Source: Branchinecta lynchi
Lineage: Eukaryota > Arthropoda > Branchiopoda > Anostraca > Branchinectidae
Direction: 5' to 3'
Length of the DNA: 64,000 nucleotides
Assembly: GCA_023053575.1 (NCBI GenBank)
Contig: JAKZAP010000007.1
Span: forward strand, 26,251,464 to 26,315,463
The stretch's first letter is position 1, and each line of letters opens with the position of its first letter. A program made the translations under genes and the position numbers. Under the pieces are notes generated by a model, which made no database searches, was not told the DNA's origin, and saw only the letters and a list, made by a program, of their open reading frames with translations. Below are positions 44,697 through 55,415 of the stretch, in pieces.

Positions 44697-44962
44697 AAAT
44701 ATTCTTTGAGCCCAAGCTGATCTTTGAAACATTTATTCAAACAATGTTTACAACGGATACGTCAGCTATGATTCTTCCTAATAAACCTGTAATAATCACA
44801 AACCTGTAATAATCACTTATTACAGGTTTGTTTCCTTCCCCGAAGTTGAACCGGAGGATTGACACTATTGACAGCCTGACGAGGACCCTTGCCAAGAAGG
44901 GCCGAAATATCGCTGATGAAGAATCATAGCTGACGTATCCGTTGTAAACATTGTTTGAATAA
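44697..44962 (+). mobile_element. Penelope-like element (family F), complete short copy with 12-bp TSD
   Basis: Identical 12-mers ATGTTAGAAATT flank it (44685-44696 and 44963-44974). It starts AAATATTCTTTGAGCCCAAG and has inverted arms (about 44727-44777 against 44918-44962, TTATTCAAACAATG..). Between them lies CCTGACGAGGACCC..AAGAAGGGCCGAAATATCGC (about 44875-44914), a hammerhead-like core. Variable-length duplications, inverted end pieces and hammerhead motifs are features of Penelope-like retroelements; no RT or GIY-YIG frame is left. Confidence 0.6.
44875..44940 (+). ncRNA. Hammerhead-ribozyme-like core
   Basis: CUGACGA (C3-U4-G5-A6-N7-G8-A9) is followed by a hairpin (GGaCCCTT..AAGGGCC with one bulged A) and then GAAA, the two invariant boxes around helix II. 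The preceding GACAGC can pair, with one mismatch, with GCUGAC downstream (about 44931-44936) as helix I, placing a UA step as cleavage site. Helix III would be weak and interrupted. Other copies keep the core and vary at N7. Self-cleavage is unproven. Confidence 0.4.
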
Positions 44963-44986
44963 ATGTTAGAAATTTGGGAAGGTTCC

Positions 44987-45452
44987 TTAAAGTTTAACTG
45001 AAAAGGCAAATTATTTTTGTATCATTTAACTGAATAGGCCTACACTGCATTTTTTGGATTGTGTTAAGGAATTTTTTTATTTTTCACTATTTGCTCTAGA
45101 ATAACGTTCAGAATATCTTCGGTCGTCCTCACAACGCAAATTTCTACTATAACGCAGAAAAATTGAATCTCAATAGCCTACATACGCGGCGTTTGAGTGG
45201 CCAGTGGTTAGCTTGCGGAAGGTAGCTCACTGAGTGAACACTTATTTTTCTTAAATCGTTTTCGCCGAGTATACAACACAGATACAAGCGCTTAGAGCAT
45301 ACAAATTAGACGAGTAAATTCCACTATTTGAAAATCGCTTATTAGCGGAGCAACGAAGTAAGGCATTTTCGCCGGGTTTTCAAGCTTCTTAAAATGTATT
45401 AGTGATGGATAACTAGATTGTCCTGTCGGAGACCTTTTCAGTTAAACTTTAA
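44987..45452 (+). mobile_element. TTAA-ended MITE (family C), intact copy
   Basis: The 466-bp element runs from TTAAAGTTTAACTGAAAAGG to CTTTTCAGTTAAACTTTAA. Its interior aligns (inverted) with the copy at 10.9-11.4 kb throughout, including 'GCACGGCG'-free segments such as 'TCTAGAATAACGTTCAGAATATC'-like text. It is the best preserved of five copies in the window. Confidence 0.75.
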
Positions 45453-45475
45453 GGTGGCTATGGTCCACAGGGAAA

Positions 45476-45495
45476 GGTTAGGTTAGGTTAGGTTA
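45476..45495 (+). repeat. (TTAGG)n-type tract, about 4 units
   Basis: GGTTAGGTTAGGTTAGGTTA is the arthropod telomere motif in sequence. Here it forms the 3' tail of an antisense LINE relic, deep inside a gene, so it is not a chromosome end. Confidence 0.8.
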
Positions 45496-46480
45496 TTCTT
45501 TATTTTACACAAAATCACAGTAAATAACTTGTAACAAAAAACACAAAAACTAAACGATGCATCTTCAAATAAACCAGTCACCGGAGAACCCGGGCGTCCA
45601 GGTTGTTCTGGGGGTGACCACTAAATCCACAATACCGATCACATAACTGTGTCAGCAGTGGAATCAACCTTCAACCACAAACAATCCAAAAACAAACTCA
45701 ACAAAAATAACTTTCTCTCCTCCAACTGGGCAAAAAAAATAAAAATAAAAAAAAAATAACAATAATAATAGACCATTCCTTAAAACTAGCCTACTTTAAT
45801 CTAGTTTCTAGAAATCATACTTAGCATACATTTTATTTTAAATCTTATTTTTAAACTTGTTGTTATTTTCCTTTTCCAATAATTCCTTTTCTAACCCATT
45901 CCACAGTTTAATCCCTCTACAATGATAGAAAACATAGACCTAGTCATCACAGCCAATGGAGCACACAACTCATTTTTCGAACGCATGTCGTGGCTGTGAA
46001 CATCAGAAATAACAATAAGAACTCTTTCAAAACATGACGGTAAAGTATTCCTCTGATATTTGTACATAAAACATAGGGAGTACAGATCACATAGACCAGC
46101 AGCCGGTATTATTTTAACTTCACGGTAAATTTCTCTTACCGATTCACGCGCCTCTTTTCCAGATATTATCCGGATTGCTTTATTCTGCAGCACTCTAATC
46201 GGTGTCAAAATGGAAGGAAACGTCCCAAGCCAAACTGATGAACAATGTAAGAATATAAGATATACTGATGGATTATCAAGAAATACAAGAGCCGTAGTAT
46301 TTGCCGGGGAACGTAGAACTTGAGTTTTCGTTGCATACCCAGATTCCGAGATACAGTTTTGGAAACAGCATCGGTATGGTTCTTGAACAAAGAGTTTCAT
46401 CAATCTTCACTCCGAGATACTTAACCGTTGGAGTTCGCTGTATTTCACCTTCATTAAATTCGATACACTAAATCCAGGGA
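45476..46480 (-). mobile_element. LINE relic: RT C-terminus, 3' UTR and telomere-type tail
   Basis: On the - strand, from about 46480, VKYLGVKID marks the RT thumb region. After a frame break come SSVWLGTFPSILTPIRVLQNKAIRIISG, then REVKIIPAAGLCDLYSLCF and HSHDMRSKNELCAP, the standard C-terminus of CR1/Jockey-like ORF2. The element runs on through about 400 bp of 3' UTR to AATAAAGAAT and an (AACCT)n tail, read on + as GGTTAGGTTAGGTTAGGTTA (45476-45495). The pol domain proper is missing. It lies in WASP intron 1, antisense to the gene. Confidence 0.7.
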
Positions 46481-47450
46481 TAATAAACACGATAAAGTTT
46501 TGTTTTAGTTAGTTCTATTGTTGAGATTACGGTTCGTTTTGGTGTTGTTTTGTTGTTTCCATGGCCCTCTGCGCTTGTATGGAATAAATCTTATCTTACC
46601 TTATTAATAAATCTTATTATCTGAATTAATCTTATTGATTAAAATATTATTAATCTTATTAATAAATCTTATCTTATCTCTACTCGACATCTCTATTTGT
46701 TCCGTCAGTTCTCGTTTCCAAGATTTCCAACTTCCTGTGTATGTGATTTTGTATTTGCATTGTTTGGCTATTTTCGAGGCGGGTTCGGTTCGCGCTTATC
46801 GCTTCCGATGAGCTGATTAGTCAGAAATACTGGTTGTACAAGTTACAATGAGTATAGAAATAGACAGAACGGGTAGTAATTTTTGTGGTGTTTACGGTGG
46901 TTATACCACTCGATCTCTAGTCGACCTTCTTACATTGATTTTCTTGTTCCAGGAGGGGTTTGAACAGTTCGAACTAGTTTTCCTTTGATTCAGACACGAA
47001 AAATTTCGAGCCTAAAATATTTTGTAGTTCATGGTAAAGTTTTGTGTATTTTAATCACTGACAATAATCAATACATCAGTCATTTATTTGTACCAAATTA
47101 TCCATCGGGTGACAACTGTACTATCACACACAAGACATCAAAAGAAACAATTAGATTAATTGTATATATTCTGTTTATATATGATACTGAATTTTTTTTT
47201 TCTTTTCTTTATATAGTTGTTTATAATGCATTTTTATTTCTCTTTTCTTTTTTGTTCCCAGTATAATTATTCTAAGCGATTAAATGCCACAAACGAATCT
47301 GCATAGATTTTCACGGGGCAGGTCGGTCATGATATTGATTTTTTTTTTGTAAATTCCATTATATATTCAATTTGTCTCTCTCTCAACGTTATTTGCTCAA
47401 GTTTTGTAATGCCTCGTTATAAACTTCTTTTATTGCTGTACTCTTTTCAG
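46481..47450. other. Unassigned end of WASP intron 1
   Basis: A degenerate (TAATAAATCTTAT)n stretch lies at about 46590-46680, probably another LINE tail. AT-rich sequence leads into the exon 2 acceptor. No gene. Confidence 0.4.
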
Positions 47451-47678
47451 TCATTGGCAACTGCAGTCACACAAGTTTTGTTCAGTGATGCCACTTCTGG
47501 ATCTAGATGGACCAAGCGCCATGTTGGGGTCGCCTGCTTTGTTCGGGACAGTCAACGCAGGTCCTATTTCATACGAGTTCTATGTCCTGATCGACAGATA
47601 GCAGTTTGGGAACAGGAGTTGTACAACGGATTCTCCTACAAGGCACCCAGAGCCTATTTCCACAGCTTCGAAGGGGAT
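47451..47678 (+). CDS. WAS: WASP, coding exon 2 (residues 35-110, WH1/EVH1 domain)
   Basis: Acceptor TGTACTCTTTTCAG ends at 47450 and donor GTAAGT starts at 47679; length 228, phase 0 to phase 0. It encodes the heart of the WH1 domain that binds WIP-type proline-rich partners: SLATAVTQVLFSDA, WTKRHVGVACFVRD, RSYFIRV, VWEQELYNGFSYKAPRAYF and HSFEGD. These match WASP/N-WASP (WSKK..GVACLVKDN..RSYF, WEQELYNNF.Y..PRGYFHTFAGD) far better than Ena/VASP, Homer or Spred WH1 domains. An in-frame ATG at 47409 is intronic. This is the strongest single piece of evidence for the gene. Confidence 0.95.
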
Positions 47679-47759
47679 GTAAGTGCTTTCAACTACTTTA
47701 CCTCCCAGTCTGAAACTTTAGTTGCCTTTTTGCAGATAGGAGCTTCGATTCGATTTAGA

Positions 47760-48140
47760 GGTAAAGAGATGGTGAATCCATGTATGACAGTTATTTTTTA
47801 CCCGGTCATTTATTTCGACCGGAATCCGGCTGGAGCCGGAAAATTTGTTATAAGTTGAATTTTTATTTGAAGTTGATTAGATGTTCAGTATTGGGGAAAG
47901 AAGATGCGCTGAGTTCGATTTTGACCTTTTTTTTCGCCGGACAAGTAGTTCCGTAATTCGGCCGAAACCGGGAAATTTGCAGAAGTGGCAGGAAGTTTTC
48001 GTCAAAACAGATATGACTTAAATATTCTTTGAGCACAAGCTGACTTTGAAACATTTGAAAAAAGATATGACTTACAGGGGTAACACACACATGCTGATTC
48101 AATATCTGAACTTGGTTTTCTCAGATGATTAATCTGTTTT
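47760..48140 (-). repeat. Composite repeat family B fragment with nested insertion
   Basis: 'GGAATCCGGCTGGAGCCGGAAAATTTG' type text, 'GAAGTTGATTAGATGTTC' and 'GCCGGACAAGTAGTTC' are family B core units in - orientation, starting about 80-100 bp after WASP exon 2. A 42-bp piece of family F is inserted at 48021-48062. Confidence 0.6.
48021..48062 (+). mobile_element. 42-bp family F end with 12-bp target duplication
   Basis: AGATATGACTTA occurs at 48009-48020 and again at 48063-48074. Between them are only AATATTCTTTGAGCACAAGC and the following 22 bases, the left end of the Penelope-like family as seen at 44697. It is a severely truncated insertion. Confidence 0.65.
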
Positions 48141-48768
48141 TGAATTTTAATGGGAAAAATGTTTAAGGAGTCTACTTTTTACTTACTAGTGTATAATAAA
48201 ATAATATTGGACTCAGTACAAAGTTCCCAAACAAAAAACTCCTGCCAACATTTTGCCTATTCTTGCAAGTGCCATATGAGCTTTCAGCTCTTGTTCATTC
48301 TGTCTTGGCCGCCTGGGTCAGAACGATGACCTAAACATGCAGTTATGTTCGCCTGTATTATTTTATTTTTCTTGGTTTTACGGTATCTTTTGATTTCTTT
48401 GAATGTTACTGTTGTATACTGTTTGTCGATTTGTAAAGTTCAATGGACACATCAAACTACCCCAGTCTCACTCTGTAACAACCTAGGAACAGTGCTTACC
48501 CCCGAGATCAGCAGCTTTTTCAACAGTTTCCTCTCTGTGATATTTCAAAGCGTAATTTTTTGGGCCAGTAGCCTATATGCTCAGTTTACTAGCTTGGACA
48601 AAAATAAAAGTGATATTTCTTAAAATACTTAGTAGATCTTTATTTTATGCATAAATCAGCTTGTATAATTCAGATTTGAATAGGTTATTTGTTTTTTAAT
48701 GATTTTTGTAGCTATGTTAATTTTTATAAGCTTATTGCATATTCTGGTACATTTTATAAAGCAAGCTA
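48141..48768. other. Unassigned part of WASP intron 2
   Basis: It holds the right end of family A alone (GCAAGTGCCATATGAGCTTT..CAGCTCTTGTT at about 48263-48293) and otherwise no recognisable feature. Confidence 0.4.
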
Positions 48769-48769
48769 A

Positions 48770-50190
48770 TCAAGCTTCACAACACGGTTAAAAAGTCTAG
48801 GTATTAAAGATAATGCTTTAAATTGGTTTCAATCTTACCTTCACGGACGGTCTATAAGTGTTGTTCACAAAGATATTGTCAGTGCCGTGATGCCCGTCAC
48901 TTGTGGTGTGCCGCAGGGTTCCGTTTTAGGACCCCTTCTATTTCTAATTTATGTGGATACCTTACGGTATTATATAAGTGATGGTGTAATAACTTCTTTT
49001 GCTGACGATACAGCTATTACTGTTTTTGCCAAGTCAGTTCATGAAGCTGTGGAAAAAGCAAATCGTGCACTTGAGTGTCTCCGTGTCTTCGTGAGTGTGA
49101 GTTGCCTTGCTGTCAACGCAAAGAAGACCAGCTTCCTAATTTTTAGCAGAACTGGGTCTCTATCTGCAATGGATACTGCAGTTGTATATGGATCTGAAGT
49201 TATCCAACAAGTTTACAACCTCGTTACCTGGGATTCCATATCGACTGCAATCTTAGCTGGAAGAAACACAGTGAAATAATATCAGCGAAAGCTTCTAGAG
49301 GTCTAGGGATAATCCGAAAACTGAAACATACATTTCCAGTGTCAACCCTGAAGCTTATATATAGCTCAATTCTTGAACCATATATTGGGTACGGGTGCTC
49401 GGTATGGGCCAGTAACTTCATAAGTAATTACAAAAGGATACAAATAGTGCAAAACAAAGCAATGAGAGTGCTCGGTGAACTGCACCAGTGTGAAAATACT
49501 GTTGCATGTTATAAAAAGCTTGGTGTTCTGAATGTTGGACAACAGCGTGACTACCAGCTATCAGTTTTTGTATTTCAGTGTTTAAATAAGTTGTCCCCTG
49601 AGTACTTCTGGAATACATTTTCCCAGAATTCTTTTTACCATGAATATGCTACCAGAAATGGTGACCATCTGGTTCACGAAATCCGACACTCAACGAGGTC
49701 AGGTTTCGCTATTAGAAACATCGCTGTTTCAGCGTGGAATGGTCTCCCGGATAGTATTAGAGCGGCCGGTAACTTAATTTTGTTTAAAAGAAAGCTGAAG
49801 AAATTTTTAATTGAAAAAGGTAATTGAAAAAGGTGGTTGAATTTTGGGGGTTGTTGGAAGGGGGTGTAGGGAGGCGGAGAGTGAAGAGGTGGGGTGGGGG
49901 GAGGTGAGATGGGGGGTGGTGGGTAGGGTGTGACGAGGAAATCATTTTTCTTTCCTATATTCTTTTTTTCTCTCTTTCTTTCTTTACCTCTTTTTTCTTT
50001 TCTTTCTTTGAAAATACATTAGGTTAGTTTTTATGTCATTATTTATTGAATAATTTCAAGTTAAAAGGTGGTTAGAAGATACAGCCACCCGCAGGACTTT
50101 TGTCTTTTATGTGGTTGTTGAGTTTTTTTGTACAATGGTGAAAGTTTTTGGTGAAGTAAAAAATATCTGAATCTGAATCTGAAATCTATT
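48770..50190 (+). mobile_element. 5'-truncated LINE: RT domain to 3' tail, one frameshift
   Basis: From about 48775 the frame reads LKSLGIKDNALNWFQSYL, then VTCGVPQGSVLGPLLFLIY, FADDTAI and LAVNAKKTSFLIF. After one frameshift near 49220 it continues RYLGFHIDCNLSWKKH and STLKLIYSSILEPYIGYGC, then VQNKAMRVLG, ending WNGLPDSIRAAGNLILFKRKLKKFL and stop at 49825-49827. This is the C-terminal two thirds of a Jockey/CR1-group RT, well preserved. A G-rich stretch and a 3' UTR lead to a (CTGAAT)n tail at about 50166-50185. It is in sense orientation within WASP intron 2. Confidence 0.85.
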
Positions 50191-50765
50191 CCACAAACAA
50201 AAAAATTTAATAGGCACTTTAAGCCATGGAACTTCGGATGAAATACTAGAACAATCAGGTAAACTGCATCCGCCGCTTGACTTCGGTGACATCTCAAATA
50301 TATCCTTTTATATCAGACATTGCAGGGAGTTTTTTAATTTCCTGCCACGATATCCCAGCTCCTAAGATTGGATCGCCGAAATGCCAGAGAGGTAAAGACA
50401 AAAGATAACAAGAAAACGGCCGATTTTCGTAGCGCCTTCTAAAGGAAGTCGGAAATGTTCATTTGTGAAGCATTTAATACAAAGTAAAGCATTAGAAGTG
50501 TCCATTGTGCTTTAAGACATACTAGAAGTTATAGATCAATTTATAGTCCTTGAGTTAAAATATTTGCAACTATGTGAGATAGATTGGGGCGATAGTCCTA
50601 CCTCGTTTGAATGGCTTTGAAAACGGGTATTTTAAGAATTATTTCCTTTTGTAGACTTTTCAGATACATAAAGGTTTGAGTGACTCGGCAGTAATCGATT
50701 CATGAAAGCCGTTTTATTGAGAACCTCGCAAATCATTTATGGTTTATATAAACAGATATCTATTT
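50191..50765. other. Unassigned part of WASP intron 2
   Basis: No recognisable gene or repeat border. Confidence 0.4.
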
Positions 50766-51715
50766 GTAATTTCATTTCATTTCATTTATTTCTGACCGCC
50801 AACCCTGGCAAGTATAAAAAAGAAATAAGAATACAACACGGCCAAAAAATACATTAAACGTGGCCCAACACTTGCACAATCAAATACTCAACAAATTTTG
50901 AGAAAAACAAATAAAAAAGAACATACCATACTGACAGACACAATCTATTTCAAACCTTGACCCAGGTTATGCTTTAGGCTATCAAGCTTAATCCTGAACT
51001 TAGCGTGTTTCTGCTTCAAGATTTCAACCGGATTTTTCATATTATAATGTTTCATTATCAAAGAAGAAGATTCAAATTTCGAGAAACGACATAAGAATTT
51101 CTCAAATTAAAAAAAGTTGTTTTCAGGGTAAGTTAAATTACCTTTAGAAAAATATGGCAAAAAAGGAGAACCCAGTAAAAAACATGTGGTAAAACTACAC
51201 TGTTAAAAATCTTTGCCAGTCGCTTCTTAGACAGATAATCTCTTAGGCAAACAGTACTACCAAAACTTCTCGCAATTCTTTTTTCTAGATCAGCTATTAT
51301 CAAAGAACGAGTTAGTACCATTGACGAACTAATAGGCAAACCTAAGTATTTTAGAGAAAAAATTCCACCTTGCCTCGGACCCCTATTTAAAACAACATTA
51401 AAATCAGAAAATTCTCCTTTCCATGCAACTCGGATACGAGGGGGAACACCATTACGCAGGAGAGATGCTAAAGCCCACGAATGAATAATGGTATCATATG
51501 CTGACGCTATATCTAATGCTAAAATAAAAACTCTATTCAAAAAATTTGAAAAACTTAAAATACGAGCTAGGATACTATGACCAACATCAATATTTAAATC
51601 TTTACGGAAGCCTATCTGATTCAAACCTTGGTTACAAATAATAAGATGTGGTAAAAGGACCAATTCAAAAAGTTTATTAAGTTGGGATGATGTAGTTATT
51701 GGCATATTATACATA
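50766..51715 (-). mobile_element. LINE relic with internally deleted RT
   Basis: The - strand frame (51762-51133) gives the RT start SQLNKLFELVLLPHL, QIGFRKD, GHSILARILSF and FILALDIASAYDTI, then NRGPRQGGI. It jumps directly to LKYLGLPISSSM and ends near SVVLPHVFYW. The palm segment carrying the catalytic FADD motif is missing between RQGGI and KYLG. The frame then breaks, and the 3' end runs to a (GAAAT)n tail (ATTTC repeats at 50767-50790 on +). Right of the RT, (TA)n/(CATA)n simple sequence at about 51715-51765 replaces the 5' part. Confidence 0.7.
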
Positions 51716-52040
51716 AATATACACATATAAATATATATATATATATGAAGATACATATACATGTATGTAAAATATTACCCAACGATTTGTATCACGAGGT
51801 CCAATAGACATTCACCTTTTGATCCCGTCGAAATCTTTGGTCTTGTTATTTATTCGTATCCTACATCCTAAATGTAACATTTTAGAACACAAGTCATCAG
51901 TGTATGTACAAACAACTACATAATAAAAAAAAGAAGAAGAGACAGGTGACTCCAAAACCAAATCCAGAAGAATCTCCACCCTTTCGACGACCCAATCGAA
52001 CAGCAAAAACAGCAGCCATGTCCAGAATGAAATCACAGCA
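51716..52040. other. Simple sequence and unassigned DNA
   Basis: An (AT)n-rich stretch, then a family B left-end fragment (TGATCCCGTCGAAATCTTTGG..TCTTGTT at about 51821-51848), then sequence leading into a family F copy. Confidence 0.4.
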
Positions 52041-52220
52041 CCAGCTTTAACTCCAACTATTGTTTTTCCACAAGTTAATTTTCCAGCCTGACCGGCTTGA
52101 GCCTGAAGAGGACCTTGCAAAGAACGGCCGATATATAGCTCTAATAAAATATAGCTGACTTATCCGTTTTGCACCGTCAAATATGATTCGCAGTCAGCTT
52201 AGGCTGAAGGAATATCTGTA
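51990..52220 (+). mobile_element. Penelope-like repeat family F, copy with damaged core
   Basis: CCTGAAGAGGACCTTGC..GAACGGCCGATATATAGC (about 52101-52138) has lost the GAAA box (GATA instead). The end ATAGCTGACTTATCCGTTTT..CGCAGTCAGCTTAGGCTGAAGGAATATC is the usual family F terminus. The text before it is the inverted complement of part of the copy at 63.6 kb. Confidence 0.6.
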
Positions 52221-52734
52221 ATGAAAAAGAAATATAGAATGGTAAAGCAACTGACCAAGACTTAAAACATATTAGCCCCCTTCATCTACGACCAGAAACA
52301 AAAGAGAAAATAAATATAGATTATCTTTTGTCTCAAATTCGTTACGTAAAAAAGATTAATAAGCAGTGACTTACTACAAAAGGTCAAGCCAAACCGCAGA
52401 TGACTCACTTGCCAACCAAATAAAATTTTCTTAAAACCTTACTGTAGCATACTGTGTCACGGATCGTTCTTTTTTGTATTGAAAATATAAGGGGTATTAT
52501 TTTTGAAACTTGTGGGAATGCATGTGGAATGCTTGGGTTCTTCTACACTGGAAGAGCATCGGTTAGTATCATGCTTGGAAATATGGCGATCTTGACATAC
52601 CTTAAAATTTCATATTTACGAAAATCACAGTTTCAAAATCTAATAAGTTTCGGAGGTTTATAATTTTTTTTCAAGATAAAGAACGATCTCTTGGGTGTAA
52701 AAAGCGCCAGGAGCATTAAACAACAGTGTATTGA
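52221..52734. other. Unassigned part of WASP intron 2
   Basis: A 69-codon + strand frame at 52454 is not recognisable. Nothing else seen. Confidence 0.35.
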
Positions 52735-53035
52735 AGGTCCTGTCAAACCTGTAAAACTAACATAACCTACTTCCATAATCACTCCGTGTATTTCTAACCC
52801 CCCCCCCCAATTTCCTACGGTACAATCTAATCCGTCTAACAAAACCACACTGATTTTCTCACTTGCCGTGTTTTGCTACCTTCGATGTGTATCACGCTGT
52901 CGACGGTTGTCTGCGACAAGTTTTTCCATCAGAAAAACCGGTTATGTAAACTGTTTCCCTGTTCTCCCCGTAAATCAACGGGTCTCGGAAAAGGCTTAAA
53001 ACAGCCAAAACCGTGGGTTACCTGCTGAAAGCACA
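52735..53035 (+). repeat. Dispersed repeat family D, copy 3
   Basis: About 300 bp alignable with 27.33-27.63 kb, with a C run at 52798-52808. Same orientation as copy 1. Confidence 0.65.
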
Positions 53036-54230
53036 GCCTAGTTTTAAAGTATTCAAATATTTTAAAATACTGCAAGTTGAAGAGCAAATATTGTGAGGGA
53101 TCCTTTAAGGTTTAAGGTTATAGGGCAATTCCGAGAATAGTAACATGAGCATTAAGACGTGAGATTGTAGATTGATGGTAGTTACTGTAAAACACGTAGA
53201 ACATCCGAACGAACAAAATTTGGTAACCGGATAAGTTATGATCGTGAATGTGGCTGGTGACGAGGGATACGAACGAGTGGATTCTACAAGTGCTGAAAGC
53301 CGGAAATGATCTGTGTGAATTTGTATGTATGGTTATATAATAATAATTATATTTAAACCCTCCGTACAAATATTAGGGAACTGGTCGGAGGAGTTGGTAA
53401 GGAAACAAAAAAAAAGAAAAAAAAAAGAAATAACACAACACTCCGAGACAAAATTAGGCTTCGATAACTAAAAATAACCAAAACAAGAACAAACTTGAGT
53501 CACATGATTATACCAGGCTAGCCAGTGGAAAATCGTGCAGTTTTCTACTTAAGATTGATGAAACGACTGGTTAGCTTATTCATTTTTCACTTCTTTCAAA
53601 AATACGGTACCTTAGTGATACTTTGTGATATATATTTGGGTTCCGGAAGTTGTGCCGGAAGGATGTGGCGGTATCCGTCTTCTTACCGGCTTAGCTTGAA
53701 AGCTTAATTGGGATTTTCTAAAATGAGGCTATTATGCCACTTATATGTTCATTATAAATATATGTAAAACATGCTACTATAGTAAAACTCAATGAAATTA
53801 TGACAAAAATATGATGCGCAAATCCAGGTTTTCCGAATGCCCGCCGACTTCTTTTTTGAAGGTTCAGTTTTGAAGAGGACGAAGATAAAATAAATAGAAG
53901 AATAATAAATATTTATCTTTTCGTCGTTTGTCCCTGAAAGTAAAAGTATACCCGTCAGTGCCAGTTGCAAAATCTGATGAGTATGTGCAATGTATAAAAA
54001 GATTTGTTTGGGAACGGCATAATGCTAACAAAATGGATGTTTCTTCTATTCTACGACTTCAGCTGTTATTGTCTACTAGTCCTGTAACATTAGCAGGATA
54101 TGCTCAGAGACCAGTGCTTCCACTTGCTCCATTTCGAAAATCCTGCCGGGAACCCCAAAAATCCTGCTCGGAAAGTTCAAAAATCCTGCCGAAAAAAAAA
54201 ATGTGTCCGTACTAATTAAAGGGATAGACT
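53036..54230. other. Unassigned part of WASP intron 2
   Basis: It contains a LINE-like - strand 3' end near 53335-53420 (AATAATAATTATATTTAAACCC). Two to three repeats of 'AAAATCCTGC(C/T)(G/C)GGAA' lie at about 54137-54193. No gene recognised. Confidence 0.35.
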
Positions 54231-54330
54231 ATATGATATGATATGATATGATATTTATTGCAAAAAGCCAACTGGCCATAGCAACTACCACAAAAAATCA
54301 CTTACAATAAAACAAACAAAACAACAAAAA
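54231..54330 (-). mobile_element. LINE 3' end with (ATATC)n tail
   Basis: The + strand 'GATATGATATGATATGATATTTATTGC' reads on the - strand as AATAAATATC.. followed by a pentanucleotide tail, the form shared by other LINE 3' ends in this window. Confidence 0.45.
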
Positions 54331-54529
54331 AACAAAACATATATAGCTGGAGGATTTGAGCAAACGTATCTGAATTTTTCGTCTCTATCGTTTGGGAGGA
54401 CTATAACGTTTTTGCCGTAAGAACTAAATGAATATTAAACGACTAAATACAAACACCAGGGTAACGACAGGGGAGGGGGACACCTCCGTCCCCAATGTTG
54501 TTGGACAGCCAGCATAAAATTACCGAGTC

Positions 54530-54790
54530 TGCGCGAAGTGTCGCGATTTTTCGTCAAAACAGTTGATTTTTTTCAAGGGAACAGTCGGTTTTTTCTGAAA
54601 ATTAGTTGATTTTTTTTTTATCAAAAAGTCGGGTTTTCTGAAAATCAGTCGACTTTTTTTCAAAACGGTCGTTTTTTTTGAAAACAGTCGTTTTTTCTAC
54701 AAAAACAGCCGGTAAAAATTACCAGCCAGTCGGTAAATGCCTTGCCCTCTCCCCCCCCCCAAACATTTTGGATAGTAACGCCTCTGACCA
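54530..54790. repeat. Degenerate short tandem array (GTCG..TTTTTT)
   Basis: Units of about 25-30 bp of the form 'AAAACAGTCGGTTTTTTCTGA' repeat six or more times, ending at a C run (54753-54762) and 'GTAACGCCTCTGACC'. The end part matches 23.0 kb inverted. No coding. Confidence 0.5.
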
Positions 54791-55415
54791 ACACTACCAT
54801 TAAAGAGGGCGTCTCTGGACGGGACTTGAAAATGTACATACAACAGGAGCAGCGGCAACGTCTGTACCCAGGACAAATTATACTAAGCGCCGTAGGCAAA
54901 CGTTTTTAAACACGCCTTTTTTCTGGCAAAATTTAACTTAAATTCTAGCTTTTAGTGTGGTTTCTACTCACAAATATTCCAAGCCTTCAACGCCTACTAT
55001 AAATGACGAACCCTTCTTTTAAATAGGGAATATAAACTACAAAATGCGCCGCAGGCGAAATTTTGTGAAAACACTGATGATCAAAGTGTCTTTTTGCTAT
55101 CCGAAATGAAGACACGATCAGACGATTAAAACGAAAGAAATAAGCCGCATCCCTTCGACAGAGACGGGCAATTATGAATTTGATCTCTGGGGTAAAAAAA
55201 TACGGGTAAATAAACTATACTTTGTGGTGATAGAAAAACAATAGATGAGAAGCAACAGGAGGGTAAATAATGTTTCTGCGTCAACATTTATGTAATTACT
55301 TTTGCACGTCACGTCATGAGTCCGTTCATAATATTTTCATCTTTTTTTGTTTAGTGTGTCTTTTCGGGTTCTATCCAGTTGTACAAAAATTCTCAACTTT
55401 TGACCACAATGCTCC
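54791..55415. other. Unassigned part of WASP intron 2
   Basis: Nothing recognisable. Confidence 0.35.

Noticed and set aside
45476..45495. Telomere or chromosome end
   Set aside because: Only about four units, in the middle of a gene, and directly attached to a LINE 3' end.
47409..47450. ATG at 47409 as a WASP start giving a short leader
   Set aside because: It lies in the polypyrimidine stretch of the exon 2 acceptor; exon 1 at 41145 gives a better N-terminus in the same phase.
47451..47678. Ena/VASP, Homer or Spred WH1 domain
   Set aside because: The WEQELY, YKAPR.YFH.FEGD series and the continuation into LNFADEEEA are WASP-type.
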